From contig NZ_JAKEIO010000034.1 of NCBI RefSeq assembly GCF_021474405.1, forward strand, positions 1-59,940: DNA of 59,940 nucleotides. Direction: 5' to 3'. The notes under the pieces were generated by a model. That model did not search any database. It was not told the origin of the DNA and worked only from the letters and a program-made list of their open reading frames with translations. The stretch comes from [Streptosporangium] indianense (lineage in GTDB: Bacteria; Actinomycetota; Actinomycetes; Streptomycetales; Streptomycetaceae). The first letter of the stretch is position 1; each line of letters begins with the position of its first letter. Shown in pieces: positions 1-7,843 of this stretch. Position numbers and translations under genes: made by a program.

Positions 1-17
1 CCACAAGCCCCCGGCGG

Positions 18-1799
18 CTACAGCACCCCCGCCGCATCCCTCGCCGCGATGTATCCGAACGTCATGGCCGGGCCGATCGTCGAGCCCGCGCCCGCGTAGC
101 TGTGGCCCATCACGGCCGCGCTGGCGTTCCCCGCCGCGTACAGGCCAGGGATCACCGAGCCGTCCTCGCGCAGCACCCGGGCCCTGGCGTCGGTGCGCAG
201 GCCGCCCTTCGTGCCGAGGTCGCCGGGGACGATGCGGAAGGCGTGGTACGGGGGGAGCCAGAGGGGCGCGAGGCAGGAGTTGGGGAGGACGGAGGGGTCC
301 GTGTAGTAGTGGTCATAGGCGCTGTCGCCCCGGTGGAAGTCGGGGTCCACCCCGTGGCGCGCCTGGGCGTTGAAGCGGTTCACGCTGGTGCGCAGGGCCG
401 CCGCGGGCACGCCGATCGAGGCGGCCAGCGCGTCCAGGGTCCACTCCTTGTGCGCGGCCCCGGAGTCGTACCAGGCGTCGGGGAAGGGCAGGGTCGGCAG
501 GACGTCCTTGAAGAGGTACCGGTTGCGGTAGTTCTGGTCGACGACGAGCCAGCACGGGATGGCCGGGTCGGTGTCGTGGACGTCGTACATGGTGTGCACG
601 ACGTCGCTGTAGGGGGCGGCCTCGTTGACGAAGCGCCTGCCCGCGCCGTTCACGAGCAGTCCGCCGGGCAGGGTGCGTTCGGCGAGGCAGAAGTACGGCT
701 GTCCCGGGAGGGGGATCGCCGGGCCCCACCAGGCGTCGTCCATCAGGTCGAGTGCCGCGCCCAGCCGCTCCCCCGCCCGGATGCCGTCGCCGGTGTTCTC
801 CTTCGCGCCGACGGTCCACTCCGTGCCGATGGGCTGCCGCTGGAAGCGCTGCCGCATCGCCGCGTTGTGCTCGAAGCCGCCCGAGCCGACGATCACGCCC
901 CGGCGGGCGCGGACCAGGCCCGGAGCGCCGTCGCGGGTGACGACGGCTCCCGTCACCGTGCCGTTCTCGACGTGCAGGTCCGTCAGGGGCGTGTTCAGCC
1001 AGACCGGCACTCCCGCGGAGCGCAGGCCGGCGCGCAGACCCGCCGCCAGCGCCTGGCCCATCGTCAGGGGCTTCTGGCCGAGCGTCGCCGCCTTCACGCC
1101 CCGGGCGAGACACTGGGCGGCGACCGCCGCGCCCCGGGCGTTCACGGCGGCCAGGGCGACCCACTTGTAGTCGGCGCTGAAGACGACCATGCCGGCGGGG
1201 ACGTCCATGTACGGCGGGTTGAGGTGCGCCAGCTCGGCGCCCAGGAGGTTGCCGTCGAGCTGGTCCGGTTCGATGGAGCGGCCGCCGGGCAGGCCGCCGG
1301 GCAGCTCGGGGTAGTAGTCGCTGTAGCCCTCCATCCAGCGGAACCGCAGCGGGCTGTTGGCCATGACGAAGGAGAGCATCGGCGGGCCGTGGGTCAGGAA
1401 GGCCCGCTGCCGGTCGGCGGGGACGTCCGGGCCGACGACCGCGGCGAGGTAGGCGGCGGCCTGCGCGGGGGTGTCCGGCACCCCGGCGGCGAGGAGCACG
1501 GAGTTGTTGGGGATCCAGATCCCGGCGCCCGAGCGGGCGGCCGAGCCGCCGAAGGTCGGGGCCTTCTCCACGACGACGCAGCTGAGTCCCTGGCGGGCGG
1601 CCGTCAGCGCCGCGGTCATGCCGGCGGCGCCGGAGCCGACGACGACGACGTCGTACGTGCCGAGCGGGGGTAAGTCGGCCGCACGGGCGCCCTGTCGGAC
1701 TCCGGTGGCGACCGCGAGACCGGCACCGGCGGCACCGGCCAGCAGCCGTCTTCGGGACGGGGATCCGGCGGTGCCCTGGGTGTCCGTGCGTGTGGTCAT
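18..1799 (-). CDS. Secreted FAD-binding dehydrogenase, 3-ketosteroid delta-1-dehydrogenase (KstD)-like
   Basis: A 593-residue flavoprotein of the FAD_binding_2/fumarate reductase superfamily. The N-terminus carries a twin-arginine signal (SRRRLLAG, about residues 15-22) and an Ala-rich hydrophobic stretch, which suggests Tat export of the folded flavoenzyme. The Rossmann motif VVVVGSGAAGMTAA follows at about residues 51-64. The C-terminal PGDLGTKGGL and GLYAAGNASAAVMGHSYAGAG motifs resemble KstD-type dehydrogenases, which remove 1,2-hydrogens from 3-ketosteroids. The substrate here is unproven, because the superfamily also includes urocanate and fumarate reductases. The ATG has a GGAG about 7 bases upstream. 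It is followed only by the window edge, and upstream lies an unrelated sugar-binding protein, so no pathway context helps. Confidence 0.85.
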   Translation of the reverse strand: MTTRTDTQGTAGSPSRRRLLAGAAGAGLAVATGVRQGARAADLPPLGTYDVVVVGSGAAGMTAALTAARQGLSCVVVEKAPTFGGSAARSGAGIWIPNNSVLLAAGVPDTPAQAAAYLAAVVGPDVPADRQRAFLTHGPPMLSFVMANSPLRFRWMEGYSDYYPELPGGLPGGRSIEPDQLDGNLLGAELAHLNPPYMDVPAGMVVFSADYKWVALAAVNARGAAVAAQCLARGVKAATLGQKPLTMGQALAAGLRAGLRSAGVPVWLNTPLTDLHVENGTVTGAVVTRDGAPGLVRARRGVIVGSGGFEHNAAMRQRFQRQPIGTEWTVGAKENTGDGIRAGERLGAALDLMDDAWWGPAIPLPGQPYFCLAERTLPGGLLVNGAGRRFVNEAAPYSDVVHTMYDVHDTDPAIPCWLVVDQNYRNRYLFKDVLPTLPFPDAWYDSGAAHKEWTLDALAASIGVPAAALRTSVNRFNAQARHGVDPDFHRGDSAYDHYYTDPSVLPNSCLAPLWLPPYHAFRIVPGDLGTKGGLRTDARARVLREDGSVIPGLYAAGNASAAVMGHSYAGAGSTIGPAMTFGYIAARDAAGVL

Positions 1800-1930
1800 G
1801 GCCGCTCCAGCCCGGCGAGAACGCGAAAGGGGTGGGGAATGTCGCGCGGGGGTCTTGCGAAGTCAAGACCCGTGCGACACCCACCACGCGTCCACCACCC
1901 GAACCCTGCGGCGGGGCGACGCCCTTCTTT

Positions 1931-1978
1931 CGGGGGTACGGGGAACCGCGCGACCGGCCGTCGGCCGCCCGCAGCCGC
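1931..1978. repeat. Degenerate copy of a dispersed Streptomyces intergenic repeat
   Basis: This stretch lies in the 231-base gap between the flavoprotein and the sugar-binding protein. It contains GGGGTACGGGGAACCGCGCG followed by a GC-rich spacer and CCCGCAG. That layout matches the element at about 11099-11141 (GGGGCGCGGGGAACTGCGCG, then ACCCGCA) with several substitutions. I recognise the pattern as an element scattered between Streptomyces genes. Its function is unknown. The rest of the gap (1800-1930) shows no convincing signal. Confidence 0.5.
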
Positions 1979-2030
1979 CGGCGAAGAGGACCCCGCAACC
2001 CGGACCCGGCGGCCGCACGCGGCGCGGCCG

Positions 2031-3152
2031 CTACTCCAGGCCGATGGCCGCGCAGTCCGCCTTGTACGCGGAGGTGCAGATGTCCTTGACGGTGTAGACG
2101 CCGTCGGTGACGACCGTCTCCTTGATGTTGTCCTTGGTGAGGGCGACCACCGGCACCAGCATCGCCGGGATGTTCTTCTGCGTCGGACTGTCGACCGTCT
2201 CCCGGGTCAGCGCGGCGAACTCGATGTCCCGGCCCTGGACCTTGGCCACGGCGATCTTCGCGGCGTTGGTCGCCTCCAGCAGGAAGGACTTGTACACGGT
2301 CATGTACTGCTCGCCGGCCACGACCCGCTGCACCGCGTCGAGGTTGGCGTCCTGCCCGGTGACCGGCGGCACCTTGGAGGCCCCGGCCTCCTCCAGCGCC
2401 TCGATGACGGCGCCCGCCATGCCGTCGTTGGCCGAGTAGACGGCGGCGATGTTGTTCAGCCCGACTTTCTGGATCGCCTTCTTCATGTTGGCCTTGGCGG
2501 TCGCCGGCTTCCACTCCTTGGTGTCGTACTGCGCGACGATGTCGACCTGGCCCTGGAGTTCGCTGAGGGCGCCGTCCTTGAAGCGTGCGGTGTTGGGGTC
2601 CCCGGGGTCGCCGTTCATCATGACGACCTTGCTCTTCTGGGCCTTGTCGCCGAGTTCCCCCGTGATGGCGCGGCCCTGGACCTGGCCGACGAGTTCGTTG
2701 TCGTGGGAGACGTAGGCGTCGATGGGGCCCTCGGCGAGCCGGTCGTAGGCGATGACCGGGATGCCCGCGTCCTTGGCCTTCCGTACGTCACCGGCGATGG
2801 ACTTGGAGTTCAGGGCGTCGACGAGGATGACGTCCACCTTGTCGGCGATCATCTTCCGGAACTGCTCGCTCTGTCTGGTCACGCTGGACTCGGCGTTGGC
2901 GTAGCGGACCGTGCCCTTGTTCTCCGTGAGGTCGGCGACCTCCTTCTTGATCAGCGGGTAGTCGAACTTCTCGAAGCGTGCCGTCTCCCGGTCGGGCAGC
3001 AGCAGGCCCACCGTCAGGTCGTTGCCCTTCCCGGAGGCGGAGTCGTCACTCCCGCCGTCGCCGCAGGCGGCGAGGGACAGGGCCGACACGGAGACCGCCA
3101 GGGCGATGGAGATGCGCCGCACGGCGGCCTGACGGGTGTTACGCGGTATCAC
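2031..3152 (-). CDS. Xylose/ribose-type sugar ABC transporter substrate-binding lipoprotein (orphan)
   Basis: The gene encodes a periplasmic-binding-protein-like domain (Peripla_BP_4, XylF/RbsB class) that captures a sugar outside the membrane. A signal peptide ends in the lipobox LSLAAC, followed by a Gly/Ser/Asp-rich linker, so it should be a membrane-anchored lipoprotein. The mature part begins LTVGLLLPDRETARFEK and contains repeated DNA-free ligand-fold features such as DVILVDALNSKSIAGDV and AAVYSANDGMAGAVIEAL. I chose the GTG at 3152, which has GGAAGG about 10 bases upstream; the frame is open further upstream but lacks a better start. No ATPase or permease gene lies beside it: neighbours are a flavoprotein and an acyl-CoA synthetase. 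It must therefore work with a transporter encoded elsewhere, or act as a solitary receptor. Confidence 0.88.
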   Translation of the reverse strand: MIPRNTRQAAVRRISIALAVSVSALSLAACGDGGSDDSASGKGNDLTVGLLLPDRETARFEKFDYPLIKKEVADLTENKGTVRYANAESSVTRQSEQFRKMIADKVDVILVDALNSKSIAGDVRKAKDAGIPVIAYDRLAEGPIDAYVSHDNELVGQVQGRAITGELGDKAQKSKVVMMNGDPGDPNTARFKDGALSELQGQVDIVAQYDTKEWKPATAKANMKKAIQKVGLNNIAAVYSANDGMAGAVIEALEEAGASKVPPVTGQDANLDAVQRVVAGEQYMTVYKSFLLEATNAAKIAVAKVQGRDIEFAALTRETVDSPTQKNIPAMLVPVVALTKDNIKETVVTDGVYTVKDICTSAYKADCAAIGLE

Positions 3153-3258
3153 TGGTGGAGCCTTCCGAGGGGGGAGCATCGTGACGAGATGGTCGAAAGC
3201 CAACGGGCAGACGCCGTGCGTCGTCAAGAACCACGTGTGAAGACCTCGCAAAGGTGAA

Positions 3259-5190
3259 TCACCGCTTGTACAGGCTCTCCACTTCGGTGGCGAACGCGCG
3301 CAGCACGGCCTCCCGGCGGAGCTTCATCGAGGGTGTCAGATGGCCCGCCTCCTCCGTGAAGTCCTCGGGGAGGACGGCGAAGCGGCGGATGGACTCCGGG
3401 CGGGAGACCATCTTGTTGGCCTCGTCGACGGCGCGTTGCAGGACGGCGCGCAGTTCCTCGTCGTCGACGAGGAGCGTGGCCGGCACGGGGTGTTTGCCGT
3501 TCATCTGGCGCCAGTGGGTGATGCCGTCCGGGTCGAGGGTGATCAGCGCGGAGACGAAGGGGCGGCCGTCGCCCAGGACGATGCACTGGGAGATCAGCGG
3601 GTGCGAACGCAGCCAGTTCTCCAGCGGGGCCGGGGCAACGGACTTGCCGCCGGCGGTGATGAGCAGTTCCTTCTTGCGGCCGGTGATCGTCAGGTAACCC
3701 TCGTCGTCCAGTGCGCCGAGGTCGCCGGTGGCGAGCCAGCCGTCGGGGGCGGCGGGGACGACACCACCGGCCTGCGGGTCCCAGTAGCCGCGCAGCACGT
3801 GGTCGCCGCCGACCAGGATCTCCCCGTCGGCGGCGATGCGGACGCGGGTGCCGGGCAGCGGCCAGCCGACGGTGCCCAGCCGGGGTTTGAGGGGCGGGGT
3901 GACGGTGGTCGCGCCGGTGGTCTCGGTCAGGCCGTAGCCCTCGAAGATCTCGATGCCGGCCCCGGCGTAGAACGCGGCGAGGCGGCGGCCGAGCGGGGAG
4001 CCGCCGCAGATGGCGTAGCGGACCCTGCCGCCCATGGCGTTGCGGATGCGGCGGTAGACCAGGGGGTCGTAGAAGGCCCGGGTGGTCTTCAGGGCGCGGG
4101 TGGGGCCGGGGCCGGTGCCGGTCTGCTGGGCCTCCAGGGCCTCCCCGTAGCGCTGTGCGACCGCCACGGCGCGGTCGAAGGACGAGGCCCGGCCGGCCGC
4201 CTCGGCTTTGGCGCGGGCCGAGTTGAAGATCTTCTCCAGCATGTACGGGATGGCCAGCAGGCAGGTCGGCCGGAAGTCGGCGAGGTCCGGGAGCAGGTGG
4301 TCGGCCTTGATGCTCGGGGCGTGGCCGAGCCGTACGCGAGCCCGGATGCAGGCGATGGCGACCATGCGGCCGAAGACGTGGGACATCGGCAGGAACAGCA
4401 GCACCGAGGCCTCTTCGCTGGTCTTGGCCCGGAAGACGGGGTAGAGCAGCTCGATGGCGTTGTCGACCTCGGCGAAGAAGTTGCCGTGGGTAAGGGCGCA
4501 GCCCTTGGGGCGGCCTGTGGTGCCCGAGGTGTAGACGAGGGTGGCGAGGGTGTCCGGGCCGAGCATGCCGCGCCGCACCTCGACCTCCTGGTCGGGCAGG
4601 TGGGCCCCGGCTTCCGCGAGCCGGTCCACGTGGCCCTTGTCGACGACCCACATGTGTTTGAGGTCGGGCAGGCGTTCCCGCTCGGGGCCGAGGGCGGCGG
4701 CCTGGGCGGCGGTCTCGGTGACCAGGGCGACCGCGCCGGAGTCCTGGAGGATCCAGCGGGCCTGGAAGACGGAGGAGGTGGGGTAGACGGGGACGGTGAC
4801 CAGTCCGGCCGCCCAGGCGGCGAAGTCCAGGACGGTCCACTCGTAGATGGTGCGGGCCATGACGGCGATCCGGTCGCCCGGCATGAGGCCCTCGGCGATC
4901 AGGCCCTTCGCCACGGCCCGCACCTGGTCGGCGAAGTGTGCCGCCGTGACGTCGCTCCAGTTGCCGTCGGCGTCCCTGCGGCTGAGTGCCACGGAACCCG
5001 GGTGTGCGCTCGCGTTGTCGAACGGCAGGTCGGCGAGCGACCCGTGGGCCCACGGCGGGGCCAGCGGCGGCACGGAGGCCTCCCGTACCGCCCCGTCCAT
5101 CCGCCGTACCTCGGGCTCGACGAGCCTCGGCCCCCCGTAGGCGTCGCCGTACGCGTCGCCGTAGGCGGAGGAGGGATACGCAGTGGACAC
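3259..5190 (-). CDS. Long-chain fatty acid-CoA ligase (AMP-binding, FadD15-like)
   Basis: An ANL-superfamily enzyme that should adenylate a fatty acid and transfer it to coenzyme A. The phosphate-binding loop TSGTTGRPKGCALTH, the GYGLTETTG adenylate-binding motif and the C-terminal GRKKELLITAGGK hinge are all present, so the enzyme looks intact. I placed the start at the GTG at 5190 because AGGAG lies 6 bases upstream; this gives 643 residues. An in-frame ATG at 5232 would add 14. The N-terminus holds a small repeat (AYGDAYGDAYGG) encoded by 9- to 12-base tandem units. It is transcribed away from the truncated FabG/MaoC lipid locus, which fits a shared role in fatty acid metabolism, although no common promoter is evident. 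Confidence 0.92.
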   Translation of the reverse strand: MSTAYPSSAYGDAYGDAYGGPRLVEPEVRRMDGAVREASVPPLAPPWAHGSLADLPFDNASAHPGSVALSRRDADGNWSDVTAAHFADQVRAVAKGLIAEGLMPGDRIAVMARTIYEWTVLDFAAWAAGLVTVPVYPTSSVFQARWILQDSGAVALVTETAAQAAALGPERERLPDLKHMWVVDKGHVDRLAEAGAHLPDQEVEVRRGMLGPDTLATLVYTSGTTGRPKGCALTHGNFFAEVDNAIELLYPVFRAKTSEEASVLLFLPMSHVFGRMVAIACIRARVRLGHAPSIKADHLLPDLADFRPTCLLAIPYMLEKIFNSARAKAEAAGRASSFDRAVAVAQRYGEALEAQQTGTGPGPTRALKTTRAFYDPLVYRRIRNAMGGRVRYAICGGSPLGRRLAAFYAGAGIEIFEGYGLTETTGATTVTPPLKPRLGTVGWPLPGTRVRIAADGEILVGGDHVLRGYWDPQAGGVVPAAPDGWLATGDLGALDDEGYLTITGRKKELLITAGGKSVAPAPLENWLRSHPLISQCIVLGDGRPFVSALITLDPDGITHWRQMNGKHPVPATLLVDDEELRAVLQRAVDEANKMVSRPESIRRFAVLPEDFTEEAGHLTPSMKLRREAVLRAFATEVESLYKR

Positions 5191-5605
5191 GGGCGGCTCC
5201 TGGGGCGTGCAGCGAAGGACTGCTTGCTGCATGACGTACGTGCCTCGCACGCCGAGGCGCTCAACCGGCTGAACCCCCCGAAAGGGGTTACTGGCGGTAG
5301 GAACGGGATCGTACGGCGCTGACGTGGCGGCTTTGTGCTGGTTCAGGGATGGTCCGGAGCCAGGCCTGTGCAATCTCGGGGATCAGGTGAGGGGCTTTCA
5401 GGTTCTGCGTGCCGGTGGATTCAGGCGCGCTCCAGGACGGCCGTCACCCCTGCCGCCCGCCGCGCAGACGGAGATCGGCCGCGGGCGGGGGCGCCCCGTA
5501 GGCGCGCTCCGCCGATGACCGCCAAGCGCCGCACCGCCGGGGACAGCTGACGGGGACTCATCTCGACCAGCTCATCTCGACCTGCTCCTCGCCCGTGACG
5601 TAGCC
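5191..5605. other. Divergent intergenic region between the acyl-CoA ligase and the FabG/MaoC locus
   Basis: About 490 bases separate the acyl-CoA ligase start from the FabG-fragment start, and this is the part without recognised signals. It must hold the promoters for two divergent transcripts. Both strands have open frames but none has a homologous product or a good start. The functional candidates lie just downstream at 5606-5634. Confidence 0.4.
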
Positions 5606-5634
5606 TTACCTCCGGTAACCTTACTCCAGAGTAA
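5606..5634. promoter_or_regulatory. Tandem palindromic operator, probably for the TetR regulator
   Basis: Two perfect inverted repeats lie side by side: TTACCTCCGGTAA (5606-5618) and TTACTCCAGAGTAA (5621-5634). Their starts are 15 bases apart. Both share TTAC...GTAA half-sites, as seen in many TetR/FadR-type fatty-acid regulator operators. They lie 50 to 80 bases upstream of the truncated FabG gene. The convergent TetR gene at 7015-7719 is the natural candidate to bind here; that link is inferred. Confidence 0.6.
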
Positions 5635-5684
5635 GCAGGAGTGGGGCGTCAGCGAAAACCGTCCTCGGGAACTGGGAGTCGTCC

Positions 5685-6173
5685 ATGGCCGACCGCTGTC
5701 TGCGCTTCACCGCCACCGCGCCGGGCCGGTTCCTCACCCGCCGGCTGGGTCTGCCGCAGCCCGCGGCGCTGACCCGCTGGTCCCCCGAGCGGCCGGGCCT
5801 GGACGGCGGCCTGCTGCGCCTCACCGCCGGCCGGTCCGCCCTCGGCCCCGACCTGGCACCGGTCCTGGCCCGGACCGGCCCCGGCCCGGCCGGCTCCGGC
5901 CGCACGGCCGCCGTCGTCCTGGACGCGACCGGGGTACGGGACGTCGAGGCCCTGGCGCAGGTGCACGCCGGCCCGCACCCCGTGCTGCGGTCGGTCACGG
6001 CGAGCGGACGCGTGGTCGTGCTCGGCGCGCCCCTCGACCCCGCCGACCACCACCAGGCCGCGGCCCAGCAGGCCCTGGAGGGCTTCACGCGTTCCCTGGG
6101 CAAGGAGATGGCGAGACGGCCGCCGCCGACCCGGAGCGTCCGCGTCTGCGGCCAGAGCCTGCTGGGGGCGTGA
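5685..6173 (+). pseudogene. N-terminal fragment of a high-molecular-weight FabG (FabG4-like 3-oxoacyl-ACP reductase)
   Basis: The first 140 or so residues (MADRCLRFTATAPGRFLTRR onward) match the N-terminal flavodoxin-like Rossmann domain of the roughly 450-residue FabG4-type reductases. The segment ending QQALEGFTRSLGKEM is typical of that family just before the domain boundary. The frame then runs into an unrelated Arg/Pro-rich tail and stops at 162 residues. The entire NADH-binding SDR domain, with the Ser-Tyr-Lys catalytic residues, is missing, so reductase activity is not expected. The stop overlaps the MaoC start (TGATG), as in an intact fabG4-htdX type operon. The cause looks like an internal deletion of about 0.8 kb. 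It may persist because maoC needs its promoter and translational coupling. Confidence 0.72.
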
Positions 6174-7027
6174 TGACCGACCCCACCGCTGTTCTCACTC
6201 TCACCCGGCCGCCCTCCCTCGCCCCGCTCCTCGCCCGCGGTGCCCTGCTGTCCCCCTTCAAACGCCCCGGCCCCGGCGCGGCGTTCCCCCGCACCCGGCT
6301 CGTCCTGCCGGGCGTGCGGGTCGACCTCGCGCGGCTCGCGGCGTACGAGCGGATCTGCGGGTTCCCCGTCGGGGAGGACGCGCTGCCGGTGACGTATCCG
6401 CACGTGCTCGGGTTCCCCCTGGCCATGCGGCTGATGAGCGGCCGGGACTTCCCGCTGCCCCTGCCCGGCCTCGTCCACACCTCGATCACCGTCACCCGGC
6501 ACGAGCGGCTGTCGCCCGGCGGCCGGTACGAACTCTCCGTGCACGTCGAGGGGTTGGTGCCGCACCGGCGCGGCACGCAGGCCACGGTCGTCACCGAGAT
6601 GCGCCGCGGCGGTGCCGTCGTCTGGGAGTCGACGAGCACGTACCTGGCCCGGCACCGCACGGACCGGCCGGCCACGGGGCCCCGGGAACCGGAGCCGCCC
6701 AAGCCGCTGCCGCCGGTCGACGAGTGGCGGCTCGCCGGGGACGTCGGGCGCCGCTACGGTGCCGCCTCCGGGGACCGCAACCCGATCCATCTGCACCCGC
6801 TCACGGCCCGGCCGTTCGGCTTCCCCAGGGCCGTCGCGCACGGCATGTGGACCGTGGCCCGCTGCCTCGCCGCGCACGGCGTCCCGCAGAACTGCCGCCT
6901 GCGCGCGGAGTTCCGGGCACCGGTCCTGCTGCCCGGGACGGTGACGTACGCGGCGCGGGAGGGCCGGTTCGAGCTGCGCGGCCCCCGGGACCGGATCCAC
7001 GTGACGGGGGACGTCTACCCGACGTGA
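6173..7027 (+). CDS. MaoC-like (R)-specific enoyl-CoA/ACP hydratase
   Basis: A 284-residue double-hotdog MaoC dehydratase. The hydratase signature is in the C-terminal half (about residues 190-225): RRYGAASGDRNPIHLHPL, with catalytic Asp and His equivalents, followed by GFPRAVAHGMW. It hydrates trans-2-enoyl thioesters to (R)-3-hydroxyacyl thioesters. In mycobacteria the related HtdX is encoded directly beside FabG4, and the same order is seen here, but the reductase partner is truncated. The ATG overlaps the preceding stop as TGATG; a GTG three bases earlier is possible. The end overlaps the convergent TetR gene by 13 bases. Confidence 0.85.
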   Translation: MTDPTAVLTLTRPPSLAPLLARGALLSPFKRPGPGAAFPRTRLVLPGVRVDLARLAAYERICGFPVGEDALPVTYPHVLGFPLAMRLMSGRDFPLPLPGLVHTSITVTRHERLSPGGRYELSVHVEGLVPHRRGTQATVVTEMRRGGAVVWESTSTYLARHRTDRPATGPREPEPPKPLPPVDEWRLAGDVGRRYGAASGDRNPIHLHPLTARPFGFPRAVAHGMWTVARCLAAHGVPQNCRLRAEFRAPVLLPGTVTYAAREGRFELRGPRDRIHVTGDVYPT

Positions 7028-7719
7028 GGGCCCGGCGGCTCCTCCGGGGGCGCCCAGGGCCGGCCGGCCATGAGGTCTCCGAGTCCCGCCCAGGCGAAGT
7101 TCATCAGCGTGGCCGCGGCCTGGCGGGGGGTGACACCGGGCGTGGCGTTGGCCCACGCGGCGAGCGACTCGGCGGCGCCGACCAAGGCCTCGGCGAGCCC
7201 GGCGACCTCGCGTTCGGGCAGCTCGGGGTCATGGGGGTACCTCGCTGCTCGAGCGCAGCCGAGAGCTTGGGGGCGGGCCTCGCGGGCGGCGGCGAGGATC
7301 AGCTGCGTCACGAACGCGACGATCTCCTCGCGCATCGCGGTGACCTCGCCGGCGAACGGCTCGCCGTGGGTGCGGGCCTGGAGGTGCAGGACCGACCACG
7401 CGTCCGGGTTCTCGCCGGTGTGCGTGAAGAAGGCTCCGAGCCCTTCCCAGAGCTGCCGGTCGGCGGGCAGGTCGCGGCGGACCCCGGCCCGCACCGCGTC
7501 GACCAGGGCCTTGGCCTCGCGGCGGATGCAGGCGGTGAAGAGGTCTTCCTTGGAGTTGAGGTACAGGTAGACCAACGGCTTGGACACGCCGGCGAGTTCG
7601 GCGATCTCGTCCATCGACGCGGCCATGTAGCCCCGTTGGCCGAAGGTCCGCACGGCGGCGTCCAGCATCTGCTGCTCACGGACCGCGCGCGGCATCCGCT
7701 TGGTCTTCACGGCACCCAT
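7015..7719 (-). CDS. TetR/AcrR family transcriptional regulator with in-frame repeat insertion
   Basis: A 234-residue regulator. The N-terminal helix-turn-helix covers roughly residues 15-60 (DAAVRTFGQRGYMAASMDEI, then AGVSKPLVYLYLNSKEDLF). The C-terminal ligand domain ends in Pro/Gly-rich sequence. I chose the ATG at 7719. Residues 150-163 (PQALGCARAARYPH) are encoded by a dispersed repeat at 7231-7272 that inserts exactly 14 codons between the expected REAR and DPELPERE segments, in the ligand-binding domain. Reading frame is kept, so the protein may still work. It probably controls the fabG fragment/maoC operon through the palindromes at 5606-5634, and perhaps the acyl-CoA ligase. Confidence 0.88.
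   Translation of the reverse strand: MGAVKTKRMPRAVREQQMLDAAVRTFGQRGYMAASMDEIAELAGVSKPLVYLYLNSKEDLFTACIRREAKALVDAVRAGVRRDLPADRQLWEGLGAFFTHTGENPDAWSVLHLQARTHGEPFAGEVTAMREEIVAFVTQLILAAAREARPQALGCARAARYPHDPELPEREVAGLAEALVGAAESLAAWANATPGVTPRQAAATLMNFAWAGLGDLMAGRPWAPPEEPPGPHVG
7230..7274 (-). repeat. Dispersed Streptomyces repeat element inside the tetR gene
   Basis: On the minus strand the element starts CCCCCAAGCTCTCGGCTGCG, continues CTCGAGCAGCGAGG and ends TACCCCCATG. I recognise this as a common dispersed Streptomyces element that normally lies between genes, with a CTCG...CGAG core and terminal CCCCCA/TACCCCCAT. Here it interrupts a coding sequence. The net addition is 42 bases, so the frame is preserved. 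Confidence 0.7.
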
Positions 7720-7843
7720 GGCGCTTAGCGTACGGGCCCCCTGGACGGCCCTCTCCCGGTCGTCCGGGGAAGGACCGCTCAGGGGGCCCGTGAACGCGTG
7801 CGGCCGGTGCTGCGGTCGAGCAGCCGTACGGCCCGTGCTGTCG

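Noticed and set aside
5621..7156. A 511-codon minus-strand frame across the FabG fragment and maoC
   Set aside because: It is antisense to MaoC, which has a clear catalytic motif, and has no recognisable domains.
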